47,360 nucleotides of DNA from Marinovum sp. Lineage in GTDB: Bacteria; Pseudomonadota; Alphaproteobacteria; Rhodobacterales; Rhodobacteraceae. Both the position numbers and the translations under genes were made by a program. This document shows, piece after piece, positions 7,393 through 14,909 of the stretch; position 1 is the first letter of the stretch; every line of letters begins with the position of its first letter. The stretch lies in NCBI GenBank assembly GCA_022447495.1, contig JAKVBH010000001.1, positions 83,033 through 130,392 of the forward strand, read 5' to 3'. The notes beneath the pieces were generated by a model. That model was not told the origin of the DNA. It did no database searches and worked only from the letters and a program-made list of their open reading frames with translations.

Positions 7393-8579
7393 AGCTACTC
7401 AAAGCAGTCAGCATAGGCCTACTCCTGCTTTCTCCTACGTTTGCCATTGCACAGTACGTTGAAAGCACCGGTGCGGCGGAAGAACACTCGATTTCTGCCC
7501 TCTTGGACGACGCCATAACGCCCATTCTTGCTTTTGCCACGGAAGCTGAGCAAGCAACTGCTTCTCGCATCAAAATCGTAGTTGTTCCCTTCCATCCGGC
7601 AGATTTTGTGATTTCACCGTTAGCCATAAAAACGTCGCAGGGCGAACGAGTGATGGTTCTTAGTGATGCTTTTTTGAGGTTTCTTGATGGGTACCTAGAG
7701 GCATACCTGCTCAGCGAAGAGGTCGGTAAGAAAATTCTAGCCGAGAGTTGGGCACAGAGGCATTTCGCACAAGTTTCTATGCTGAATCAAAACCCAATGC
7801 AGCTCCCTGGGCAGATGTTTGGCCTAAGTGACCTCGAAATCAATGAATTTCGAGAACGTACTTCGGATGCATTTGCTGGCCTAAAGTGGATGGTTCTTGT
7901 CGATATCTTATTACATGAAATAGGGCACCATGCTGCAGAGCTATTCTACAATCCTGAAGTTGATACTTCTGAAACTATGATCGCAGCTGAAACAGCAGCA
8001 GATGCATGGGCCACTGAGGTGTTTAGGGCATATGCTGCTAGTCAGGCACGTATTCTCGACAAATCAAATTCAACTGGGCGGGCATTTGCTTTACTAGCAC
8101 TGCGTGAATTATCCTCTTTTGTTTCAGTCGCAGATGTTAGGTCAAGCAGAACACATCCGACTCCGGTGTCACGAGTGATGGCCATACTGAATGATGGAGC
8201 CTGTAGCACAGTCCAGTCAACTATCAGTATGGATGATCTATGCAAGAAACTGGAAGAGGTGGCCAGCTCATTGGAACTCGATGATCGCGGTTTTTCAACG
8301 TATCTGGAAAGAGCTCAGTCAGGCGAGGCTTTTGCAATGTATCGTTTGGGACAGGTGCTCTTGGGTCAGGGGAAATCGATTGAAGCTTGTTCCTATTTTC
8401 AGAACGCTCACGAGGCAGGGTTAGTCGGATGGAACACGCGGTTCTTGGCATGGTGCTTTGAACCAGAGTCGCCAACAGGTTTGAGTGACCCAGAATTTGC
8501 TGAAGAGCTCTACTATCTTGCTGCAGACGATGGTTGGGCCGAAGCGCAGGCTTGGGTGCGAAAGTTTGGAACTCGCTAA
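7389..8579 (+). CDS. Exported HExxH metallopeptidase with Sel1-like repeats
   Basis: A 396-residue protein with an N-terminal signal peptide (residues 1-21, LLLLSPTFAIAQ, cleavage likely after AIA), so probably periplasmic. The zinc site is HEIGHH (176-181), and a third ligand is likely in the downstream AAETAADAWA (199-208), the E-x-x-x-D pattern of gluzincin-like peptidases. The C-terminal part (about 295-396) holds Sel1/TPR-like helices (SGEAFAMYRLGQVLLGQGKS and later EELYYLAADDGWAEAQAWV). I cannot give it a named family. It starts at GTG 7389 inside the stop of the preceding membrane protein. With the cut cysteine peptidase upstream this makes two peptidases in one short cassette. Low GC compared with flanking genes. 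Confidence 0.8.
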   Translation: MKLLKAVSIGLLLLSPTFAIAQYVESTGAAEEHSISALLDDAITPILAFATEAEQATASRIKIVVVPFHPADFVISPLAIKTSQGERVMVLSDAFLRFLDGYLEAYLLSEEVGKKILAESWAQRHFAQVSMLNQNPMQLPGQMFGLSDLEINEFRERTSDAFAGLKWMVLVDILLHEIGHHAAELFYNPEVDTSETMIAAETAADAWATEVFRAYAASQARILDKSNSTGRAFALLALRELSSFVSVADVRSSRTHPTPVSRVMAILNDGACSTVQSTISMDDLCKKLEEVASSLELDDRGFSTYLERAQSGEAFAMYRLGQVLLGQGKSIEACSYFQNAHEAGLVGWNTRFLAWCFEPESPTGLSDPEFAEELYYLAADDGWAEAQAWVRKFGTR

Positions 8580-8892
8580 ACTTAGACAACTTATCAACGT
8601 TTGCGCAAACCTGTGAGCGGCAACGAATAAGATTTTTCTTCGGAGCGCCCTGGCAATAAAAAACAATATAATCAATACTCTACAACCAAAAAACAACACT
8701 TGGAACAGCATAAGCACTGCAAGGCGCGTTGCTACCGTGCTGTGCTAGGTGCACGGCGCGGCGCTCACAACGCACTGTGCTAACTGATGTTTTTCAAACT
8801 GTGCTAACACTGTGCTAGGGTATTTCGGCATTTTCAGCGATTTACGCTGCGACGCAGAAATCCAGCAAGTTATTGTTTTTAATTGATTTAAA
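8580..8892. other. AT-rich junction between the peptidase cassette and tRNA-Phe
   Basis: No gene is visible in these 313 bases. They contain a perfect 12-base palindrome GTTTGCGCAAAC (8599-8610) just after the metallopeptidase stop, an A-rich tract around 8657-8700, and four CTGTGCTA direct repeats listed separately. The tRNA-Phe 3' end follows. The lack of an integrase gene here suggests that any original one has been lost or lies elsewhere. Confidence 0.5.
8740..8817. repeat. Four CTGTGCTA direct repeats beside tRNA-Phe (possible integrase arm sites)
   Basis: CTGTGCTA occurs at 8740-8747, 8775-8782, 8799-8806 and 8810-8817, in the same direction (TAGCACAG on the tRNA strand), with start spacings of 35, 24 and 11 bases. 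The cluster begins 76 bases past the tRNA 3' end. Short direct repeats at this place are what arm-type sites of tRNA-targeting tyrosine integrases look like, but no integrase is present to support it. Confidence 0.5.
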
Positions 8893-8967
8893 TGGTGCCC
8901 GGGGGCGGAATCGAACCACCGACACGAGGATTTTCAATCCACTGCTCTACCCCTGAGCTACCCGGGC
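8893..8967 (-). tRNA. tRNA-Phe (anticodon GAA)
   Basis: Read on the minus strand, the gene folds as a normal cloverleaf: acceptor GCCCGGG / CCCGGGC, discriminator A and an encoded CCA; D stem GCTC / GAGC; anticodon loop TTGAAAA with anticodon GAA; variable loop GTGTC; T stem GGTGG / CCGCC with loop TTCGATT. The anticodon stem GTGGA / TCCTC has one T-T mismatch at its second pair, which is unusual but tolerable. Its 3' end faces the accessory island, the usual geometry for elements that integrate at tRNA genes. Confidence 0.95.
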
Positions 8968-9115
8968 ACGGGTGAAGGCGTCGCCTTCGGGTGGGCGGGT
9001 TCTAGACGGTGGGTGACCGCGTGTCCAGAGGCAAACGCGCATCAGATTTGGCATTTTCATTGGAGCAAAACGAAAGGCCAGCGCGAGGTGCCATGAAGCG
9101 GTTGACCTTCTGTCT

Positions 9116-10330
9116 TCACACGCCGAGCTGCTTTTCGCGCCATATAACGAAGACTATGGCGCATATGCCTCCGAAACCGGTCGCACATTGCAAATAGAGC
9201 AATGGCCAAGCCCCGGTGCCAGTTGCCAGCAACGCTCCAGCAAGCGCTGACAAAAAGCCTCCTCCAGCTAGCATAATGGCGCCCCCGAATCCGCTTGCCG
9301 TGCCCGCCAGATGCGGCCGGACCGAGAGCATGCCAGCGGTTGCATTAGGGATACTGAGGCCGTTCCCGAGACCGACGAAGGTCATACACCCGAAAAATAC
9401 AAAGGGAGTTTGATAGCCCAAGCTGAAGCAGCTTAGCGACACCAAGAGGCCGAAAGTGTTGATCAATGCGCCCCAGAGGACCATGCGATTGACGCCAACG
9501 CGCGCAGAAAACATCCCGGATATCCAGTTGCCACAGAAGTATCCGATGGCAGGCGATCCGAAGTAAACACCCAACCAAAATGGATCGAGACCGAAGACCT
9601 CTTCTCCAACAAAAGGTGCGCCACCGAGGTAGGCAAAAAATGCCCCAGACGAAAGACCCGATGCAAGCGCGTAACCCCAAAACCTCTGCGACCGCAGCAA
9701 CTCGGGAAACTCCGCGAATTGTCGCCACATCGGCTGACCCGATGGCGCGTGCGTCTCGCCAAGATCAACCCATGCCAACCAAAAAACGAGCCCACCCAGG
9801 GCGAGCATGAGTACAAACGCAGCATGCCAGCCGAAGAGAATATCCAACGCGCCGCCGATCATTGGAGCGATCATCGGGACCACCGCCATCCCCATGGTGA
9901 CATAACCGATCATTGAGGCGGCTTCATTCTGCCCCACCATATCGCGCACGATCGCGCGGGAGAGAACGAGGCCCGTGACGATGACAGCTTGGGCCATTCT
10001 AAACATCAGAAACACCCATATATTGGTGGATAAAAGACATCCAAGCGTCGCCAACATAAACAGGGCGATTCCCCAAAGGATCACGGGCCGACGACCAAGC
10101 TTGTCAGAAACTGGACCAATGACCAATTGCGCCAACGCATTGACCACCAGATACCCAGCGACAGAGAGCTGCATAAGGCCGTAATCGGTCTCGAAAAACG
10201 CGGTCATTCGCGGCAGTGATGGCAAAAACACATTCATCACAAGCGCAGAGAGGCCGGAGAGAAGAATCAAAGTCACAATGTGCGGAGGTGCGCGACGATT
10301 CAAAAATCGGCGCTGCGAAACAGCTATCAT
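9116..10330 (-). CDS. Bcr/CflA-type MFS drug exporter
   Basis: A 404-residue proton-driven exporter of the major facilitator superfamily, inner membrane. Twelve hydrophobic segments can be traced. The MFS loop 2-3 signature appears as GPVSDKLGRRPVILWG (about 74-89), and the RAIVRDMVG region after helix 4 is typical of the Bcr/CflA group (bicyclomycin, chloramphenicol and similar drugs). The N-terminal LPSLPRM after helix 1 also fits that group. The substrate cannot be told. It is divergent from pccB across 184 bases and has no partner gene, so it is probably a single transcription unit. Confidence 0.9.
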   Translation of the reverse strand: MIAVSQRRFLNRRAPPHIVTLILLSGLSALVMNVFLPSLPRMTAFFETDYGLMQLSVAGYLVVNALAQLVIGPVSDKLGRRPVILWGIALFMLATLGCLLSTNIWVFLMFRMAQAVIVTGLVLSRAIVRDMVGQNEAASMIGYVTMGMAVVPMIAPMIGGALDILFGWHAAFVLMLALGGLVFWLAWVDLGETHAPSGQPMWRQFAEFPELLRSQRFWGYALASGLSSGAFFAYLGGAPFVGEEVFGLDPFWLGVYFGSPAIGYFCGNWISGMFSARVGVNRMVLWGALINTFGLLVSLSCFSLGYQTPFVFFGCMTFVGLGNGLSIPNATAGMLSVRPHLAGTASGFGGAIMLAGGGFLSALAGALLATGTGAWPLLYLQCATGFGGICAIVFVIWREKQLGV

Positions 10331-10514
10331 GGCGATAGAGCTATGCCTCTCTCACGAGATGTCCAAGAGCAAAACAAGGCCAATTCACCAATAACTGGAC
10401 CATTTGACGCGACTAGAAGCTGGTCTTTAGCGCAAACAGCCCAGAAAATGACCTTGAGCGCGCACTACACGCAAGTATGTTGCGCAGAACGTGCGCTAAT
10501 AGAGGGACACGACC

Positions 10515-12047
10515 ATGAAAGATATTCTCGGCGAGCTTGAAAACCGACGTGAAGCTGCCCGCATGGGCGGTGGAGAAAAACGCGTTGCCAGTCAACATGC
10601 CAAAGGGAAACTCACAGCGCGCGAGCGCATTGAGCTATTGGTCGATGAAGGCTCCTTCGAAGAATACGACATGTTCGTTGCCCACCGCTGCACCGACTTT
10701 GATATGCAGCAAAACCGCCCGGCGGGTGATGGTGTGGTCACTGGCTGGGGCACCGTGAATGGCCGAATGGTCTATGTCTTCTCCCAAGACTTTACTGTTC
10801 TTGGCGGATCGGTGTCGGCGACCCATGCGGCTAAGATTTGCAAGATCATGGACATGGCGATGCAAAATGGCGCCCCCGTCATTGGCATCAATGACTCAGG
10901 TGGCGCACGCATCCAGGAAGGCGTCGACTCGCTTGCTGGCTATGGCGAGATTTTTGAGCGCAACATCATGGCGTCCGGTGTTGTACCGCAGATCTCACTG
11001 ATCATGGGGCCTTGCGCGGGCGGTGCCGTGTATTCCCCAGCGATGACCGACTTTATCTTTATGGTTAAAGACAGCTCTTACATGTTCGTCACTGGACCCG
11101 ACGTAGTGAAGACGGTGACCAACGAACAAGTCACAGCTGAAGAGCTTGGGGGTTCGGGGACCCACACAAAGAAAAGTTCTGTTGCGGACGCCGCGTTTGA
11201 GAATGACGTCCAAGCCATTGCAGAGACCCGCCGACTCATCGACTTTTTGCCGCTCAATAACCGTGAGAAACCGCCTGTTCGTCCATTCTTTGACGATCCC
11301 GCGCGGATCGAACCCTCGCTCGACACCTTGGTCCCGGAAAATCCGAATCAGCCCTACGATATGAAAGAGCTGATCCTCAAAATCGCTGACGAGGGTGATT
11401 TCTTTGAAGTGCAAGAAGAGTTCGCGAAATCGATCATGACGGGTTTCATTCGGCTTGAAGGTCAGACGGTGGGCGTGGTTGCGAATCAACCAATGGTGCT
11501 TGCGGGGGTGCTCGACATCGACAGCGCCCGCAAGGCGGCGCGCTTCGTCCGCTTCTGTGATGCGTTTGAAATCCCCCTGCTCTCTTTGGTGGATGTTCCC
11601 GGTTTCTTGCCCGGCACCAGTCAAGAGTACGGTGGCGTCATCAAACACGGCGCAAAACTTCTCTTTGCCTATGGCGAGGCGACAGTGCCCAAAGTCACCT
11701 TGATCACCCGGAAAGCTTATGGCGGCGCTTATGTGGTTATGGCGTCAAAGCACCTGCGTGCGGATGTGAACTATGCTTGGCCCACGTCCGAGATCGCCGT
11801 CATGGGTGCCAAGGGCGCAACCGAAATCCTCTATCGCTCAGAGTTGGGTGACAAGGACAGGATCGCGGCACGCACAGCAGAATACGAAGACCGGTTCGCA
11901 AACCCCTTCGTGGCGGCGGAACGCGGCTTCATCGACGAGGTCATCCAGCCGCGCTCCACCCGCAAACGCCTGGCCCGCGCCTTCGCCGCGCTTCGTAACA
12001 AGAAGCAAGCGATGCCTTGGAAAAAGCACGACAACATTCCGCTGTGA
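10515..12047 (+). CDS. pccB: Propionyl-CoA carboxylase beta subunit
   Basis: PccB is the carboxyltransferase half of propionyl-CoA carboxylase and moves CO2 from biotin to propionyl-CoA to give (S)-methylmalonyl-CoA. At 510 residues it has the standard family length. The two crotonase-like halves are seen: the N-half with [17 protein letters not shown] and [17 protein letters not shown], and [17 protein letters not shown]; the C-half with [18 protein letters not shown] and [18 protein letters not shown] 10515 has AGAGGGA upstream. Its TGA overlaps the GTG of the next gene, so at least four small genes downstream are coupled to it, and pccA follows 3.7 kb later on the same strand. Confidence 0.97.
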   Translation: MKDILGELENRREAARMGGGEKRVASQHAKGKLTARERIELLVDEGSFEEYDMFVAHRCTDFDMQQNRPAGDGVVTGWGTVNGRMVYVFSQDFTVLGGSVSATHAAKICKIMDMAMQNGAPVIGINDSGGARIQEGVDSLAGYGEIFERNIMASGVVPQISLIMGPCAGGAVYSPAMTDFIFMVKDSSYMFVTGPDVVKTVTNEQVTAEELGGSGTHTKKSSVADAAFENDVQAIAETRRLIDFLPLNNREKPPVRPFFDDPARIEPSLDTLVPENPNQPYDMKELILKIADEGDFFEVQEEFAKSIMTGFIRLEGQTVGVVANQPMVLAGVLDIDSARKAARFVRFCDAFEIPLLSLVDVPGFLPGTSQEYGGVIKHGAKLLFAYGEATVPKVTLITRKAYGGAYVVMASKHLRADVNYAWPTSEIAVMGAKGATEILYRSELGDKDRIAARTAEYEDRFANPFVAAERGFIDEVIQPRSTRKRLARAFAALRNKKQAMPWKKHDNIPL

Positions 12048-12892
12048 GTAAGCGCGAACTCTCATTATTGATTGGGCTGCTTGTAGCCATCTCCGTCCTT
12101 GCATTGCTTGCTTGGAGGGTGCTGGTTCCTCTTTGGTCCGGCGATTTGATCGCCCGTTCTGGCCCAGTGCTTACCATCGACGAAAGCCAATGGGAGACGC
12201 GTATCCACAAGGGAGACGACGGTCACGAACTGTATGGCATCTGGGTCGACCTCATCGCCTCAGACGACTTTGACGCTCAGGACTTCGACCCAACTGTGCA
12301 ATACTTGGTCAGAGCGTGCCAACATGTGATGGACCGTGCAGATGCCTTCATGCCAAGTGGGACAACCGTCGATGCGATCCAGCACGTCGACATAAATTTC
12401 GACTTTCAAGGCGATAAAGGATGGCCTTTGGAGGTCACCATGGTGGTCGAAAAAGGGACGTGTATTGATCACGCGATTTTTGGAGGCCACGACCTGGACG
12501 ATGTTTTTGGTGACGCCGAAGGCTTCTCCAAACACACGTCCGAGGAGCTCTTTTGGGCGGCCTATCGCGTTTGGGGGTTGGAACGGCCCAACGTTTCTTT
12601 TGTGAACTCGAACGGGTCGAAAATCGTGCGTGTGGACTACGAATACTCAAAGGCCATCAATCACGATTTGGCGACCCTCGGCTCGATGGACTTATGCGTC
12701 TTCGTTTTGTCCCGTTGGACAAAGGAAATGAATGTTCTCGGCATCAAGATTGACCCCGCGAACTATACCAAAATGGAAATCAGCATTGTTAACGAAAACC
12801 GGATAGGCTTTTTCACCACTCGTACCATTCTCGGCAGTGCCAATCTGTTACTACAAGACGCGCGCTGCGTCCTGCCAGATGAGGCCGCTTGA
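12044..12892 (+). CDS. Membrane-anchored protein of unknown function, coupled to pccB
   Basis: Not recognised. From GTG 12044 the protein has 282 residues: a short basic N-terminus (SKREL), one hydrophobic anchor (about residues 6-27, [22 protein letters not shown]) and a soluble, acidic domain of about 250 residues on the outside of the membrane. No catalytic motif is visible. The start codon shares four bases (GTGA) with the pccB stop, which is why this start was chosen over the open frame that begins at 12017 inside pccB. It ends two bases before the RidA gene. Coupling to pccB is a position-based hint, not evidence of a role in propionate use. Confidence 0.75.
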   Translation: MSKRELSLLIGLLVAISVLALLAWRVLVPLWSGDLIARSGPVLTIDESQWETRIHKGDDGHELYGIWVDLIASDDFDAQDFDPTVQYLVRACQHVMDRADAFMPSGTTVDAIQHVDINFDFQGDKGWPLEVTMVVEKGTCIDHAIFGGHDLDDVFGDAEGFSKHTSEELFWAAYRVWGLERPNVSFVNSNGSKIVRVDYEYSKAINHDLATLGSMDLCVFVLSRWTKEMNVLGIKIDPANYTKMEISIVNENRIGFFTTRTILGSANLLLQDARCVLPDEAA

Positions 12893-12894
12893 GC

Positions 12895-13305
12895 ATGGTG
12901 GAGTTCCACATGATTTCGGGTGGTCCGAGCCCAGTGGCGCCCTTCTCCCACGCAGTTGAAACAAACGGCTGGGTCATCCTAACGGGCCAGATGCCCACGG
13001 ACCCCGAAGCTCCGGACGCTCCCTTGCCAGAGGGCGTTGTGGCGCAGACCCGGCGGGTGATGGAGAACCTAGAAATCGTGCTCAAAGGCGTGAGGCTCGA
13101 CTTGTCGCACGTTGTTCAGTGCCGCTGCTATCTAACAGAATTTGAGCGCGACTACGCCGGGTTCAACGACACCTATCAAAGCTACTTCACCGTTGATCGG
13201 CGCCCCGCCCGCACAACCGTGGGCGTGACAGCACTCGCCGTTGGAGCCCTGGTGGAAATCGACTGCGTTGCACGCAGACCAGGTGCAGGGCGCACAAAGT
13301 CATGA
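12895..13305 (+). CDS. RidA family (YjgF/YER057c) protein
   Basis: RidA-type proteins are small trimers; the founding members hydrolyse reactive enamines and imines released by PLP enzymes. The 136-residue reading shows the fold's marks: SHAVETNGWVILTGQMP near the N-terminus, TRRVMENLEIVLKGVRLDLSHVVQCRCYL in two helices and a strand, and RPARTTVGVTALAVGALVEIDCVA with the usual active-site arginine in PART and the VEI(D/E) strand. The ATG at 12895 is preferred to TTG 12889. The stop overlaps the next gene as ATGA. Which subfamily and substrate is not clear. Confidence 0.88.
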   Translation: MVEFHMISGGPSPVAPFSHAVETNGWVILTGQMPTDPEAPDAPLPEGVVAQTRRVMENLEIVLKGVRLDLSHVVQCRCYLTEFERDYAGFNDTYQSYFTVDRRPARTTVGVTALAVGALVEIDCVARRPGAGRTKS

Positions 13306-13652
13306 AGCGCAATGGTTGGCATATCGTGCAGGAGAACGGCATGACCACCATGGCGCGTCACTGGCCGCCTCGGTTCGATCTCAAAGCTGAGGCAACCTTC
13401 CCAGCCTTACGCCCCGTGCGGCTCGCCAGACAAATCCGCCAGGATATGTGGCGCCTCCTTCGAGATGTACGCGGCTTTTCACCTGTTGTCCAAGTTGTCG
13501 CCGAAGCCGACGAAACCCTTCGTGTAACAGCAGGCGGTCGAATAGACGGTGTCGTGCCATCTCAGAAAAATGCTGCGATTGCAGCATTACTAAATGACGC
13601 GGCGCAGCGTAAGAGGTGGATTGACTGGGCAGGACAGAGACCGCAGTGTTGA
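13302..13652 (+). CDS. Conserved-looking small protein, coupled to the RidA gene
   Basis: A 116-residue basic protein with no signal peptide or membrane helix. The central part (FPALRPVRLARQIRQDMWRL) is a likely amphipathic helix with many arginines, followed by a strand-like VVQVVAEADETLRVTAGG and a C-terminal helix. I do not recognise it. The start ATG overlaps the RidA stop by four bases (ATGA), so it is translated from the same message. It may be a conserved partner in the pcc gene region of related bacteria, which I could not verify. Confidence 0.65.
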   Translation: MKRNGWHIVQENGMTTMARHWPPRFDLKAEATFPALRPVRLARQIRQDMWRLLRDVRGFSPVVQVVAEADETLRVTAGGRIDGVVPSQKNAAIAALLNDAAQRKRWIDWAGQRPQC

Positions 13653-13699
13653 GGGTGGATATTCACCAGACAGCGGCGCCAGGGACCCCCCGATGCCGC

Positions 13700-13741
13700 G
13701 CAGCCCCGGCGGGAGGAGCCCCGAAAGGGGGTTGGGGCTGC
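13700..13741 (+). other. Compound stem-loop in front of the DUF6497-like gene
   Basis: An outer perfect stem GCAGCCCC (13700-13707) / GGGGCTGC (13734-13741) encloses an inner hairpin CCCC-GAAA-GGGG (13719-13730), whose loop is a GNRA tetraloop. It ends 12 bases before the likely ATG at 13754. It has no T-run, so it is more likely an RNA structure or a dispersed intergenic repeat than a terminator. Both stems are visible directly; any role is inference. Confidence 0.6.
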
Positions 13742-13753
13742 CTTTGGTGGATC

Positions 13754-14122
13754 ATGTTTACACTGTTTTCAACCCAGACCGTCGCGCAAGATGCCGCGAT
13801 GTTGGACGTTCCGTCAAATCAACCGATCAAGGTTTTAGAATACCTCAGCGATATGGACGCGATTGGCACGGTTTTGCGTGCGCGCTATTTGGCGCCCACC
13901 TTAACGGGCTCAGACGACATCGACGCGGTGTTGGATGATATGGCAGTTCTTTGCGAATCTGATGCTATTTCCATTCGCGAGACAATGGACCCCGCTCCAA
14001 CTCGCATTATCGTTTCACTCTCATCTGAACCGGTCGATTTCGGCGCGTCTGTGTCGGATGTCACACAGTATTTCGAAGCCTACCGGGTCGAGGATGGCCG
14101 CTGTATTTGGGAGTTGTTTTGA
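13754..14122 (+). CDS. Small exported protein, DUF6497-like
   Basis: A 122-residue reading from ATG 13754 with a short hydrophobic start (MFTLFSTQTVAQDAA) that looks like the end of a signal peptide. The frame opens at GTG 13646, but that start would add a low-complexity, Pro/Gly/Ala-rich N-terminus encoded by the stem-loop DNA. The C-terminal TQYFEAYRVEDGRCIWELF and RIIVSLSSEPVDFG resemble the Rhodobacterales family I know as DUF6497, likely periplasmic and of unknown function. The two cysteines (in LCESDA and RCIWE) may form a disulfide. The signal peptide looks truncated, so the start is uncertain. Confidence 0.6.
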   Translation: MFTLFSTQTVAQDAAMLDVPSNQPIKVLEYLSDMDAIGTVLRARYLAPTLTGSDDIDAVLDDMAVLCESDAISIRETMDPAPTRIIVSLSSEPVDFGASVSDVTQYFEAYRVEDGRCIWELF

Positions 14123-14336
14123 TGCTTCTACTACATCTTGCGGGCGAGCACCGTGTGGGTCGAGGGATTGTAACCCGCATGACACAGGACTGTGGATATC
14201 TGAGGATTCTCTATTTTTTCCGAGGCCTATGGGATAATTTTCAAGTTGGTTGCACCCAAGTAACCTTACGTAAGGTGCGGGCTTCGTCGGAATTATCCTC
14301 CCGGCGTTCGCCTGTGTGGACTGACAGGAGTAATAC

Positions 14337-14486
14337 ATGTCCCAGAGCCTCAAGCTCTTCGCCATGGCTGGTCTCATCGTTGCCGTTGCAGCATGCGCGC
14401 GCAACGACTCACAGCCTGAAGAATTTGTTGTCGTGGATCCGGAGCCGATCTCGGTCGAGCCCGTCTACACCGGCAAGTTCAAGTAG
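14337..14486 (+). CDS. Small lipoprotein (49 residues)
   Basis: A tiny lipoprotein: MSQSLKLFAMAGL, then a hydrophobic stretch ending in the lipobox VAAC (Cys 20) and an acidic tail of 29 residues with EEFVVVDPEPISVEP. Ribosome site AGGAG sits eight bases before the ATG. A perfect 10-base-stem hairpin follows the stop, so it may be a separate unit with its own promoter in the 200 bases upstream. Function unknown. The lipobox, the ribosome site and the terminator together make it convincing in spite of its size. Confidence 0.8.
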   Translation: MSQSLKLFAMAGLIVAVAACARNDSQPEEFVVVDPEPISVEPVYTGKFK

Positions 14487-14495
14487 AACCGATCC

Positions 14496-14519
14496 GGGAC
14501 GGGCCGTTTGGCCCGTCCC
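14496..14519 (+). terminator. Hairpin after the small lipoprotein gene
   Basis: Perfect 10-base stem GGGACGGGCC / GGCCCGTCCC with a GTTT loop, nine bases after the stop codon at 14484-14486. The downstream tract (ACCCTCCTTTG) has few Ts, so termination may be partial; the following gene starts 33 bases on. Confidence 0.65.
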
Positions 14520-14552
14520 ACCCTCCTTTGCTCCAACACCGGAGGGCAAAGG

Positions 14553-14909
14553 ATGATCAAACATCGCGGGTTCCCGTCCCGCCTTCCCGGCACCGATTAC
14601 CAATTCACAATTCGTCGCGCGAACCCGCGTGGTGTCACCGCCATTGTCGCTCGTGAACGGTTCCGTGATCGCCGCCCACCAGAGAAGCGCGCAGACATGT
14701 GGTTCATGGCAGCGCTTTGGGCGCACTTCGGAAACGAACCCTTCGAACGTGGAAACCTCGATGCAGGCCGGCTGTCCTGGCTATTTGGTCGCGAAGTCCT
14801 GCCTTTTGACGAGTCCTTTGATCCCGAAAGCTACGACGCCCACCTGATTATTGATGAGCCACTGGCCCGACGCAGCTTCCCCGAAGCCTTTGATGGGAGC
14901 CTGATCTGA
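14553..14909 (+). CDS. Conserved-type hypothetical protein between pccB and pccA
   Basis: A 118-residue soluble protein that begins MIKHRGFPSRLPGTDYQFTI. It has a basic N-terminal half (RRANPRGVTAIVARERFRDRRP), then MWFMAALWAHFGNEPFERG and a strongly acidic end (DESFDPESYDAHLIIDEPL). No known domain can be named. GGAGGGCAAAGG upstream gives a good ribosome site and fixes the start at 14553 over the longer frame from 14508. Proteins of this kind are, to my memory, found near pcc genes in Rhodobacterales, so a link to propionyl-CoA metabolism is possible but unproven. Confidence 0.7.
   Translation: MIKHRGFPSRLPGTDYQFTIRRANPRGVTAIVARERFRDRRPPEKRADMWFMAALWAHFGNEPFERGNLDAGRLSWLFGREVLPFDESFDPESYDAHLIIDEPLARRSFPEAFDGSLI

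Noticed and set aside
3382-8967. CRISPR array or integron in the island
   Set aside because: No regular repeat-spacer pattern and no cas or integrase gene; the only repeats are the four short copies at 8740-8817.
8974-8988. Hairpin GAAGGC-GTC-GCCTTC ahead of tRNA-Phe as a terminator
   Set aside because: Six-base stem without a T-run on either strand, upstream of the tRNA rather than behind a gene.
10470-10484. CGCAA-GTATG-TTGCG as operator of pccB
   Set aside because: Only five-base arms, and I could not match it to a known regulator site; mentioned only as support for the mutase-upstream finding.
10995-11648. 217-codon minus-strand frame opposite pccB
   Set aside because: Antisense shadow of a highly conserved gene with no start signal or domain.
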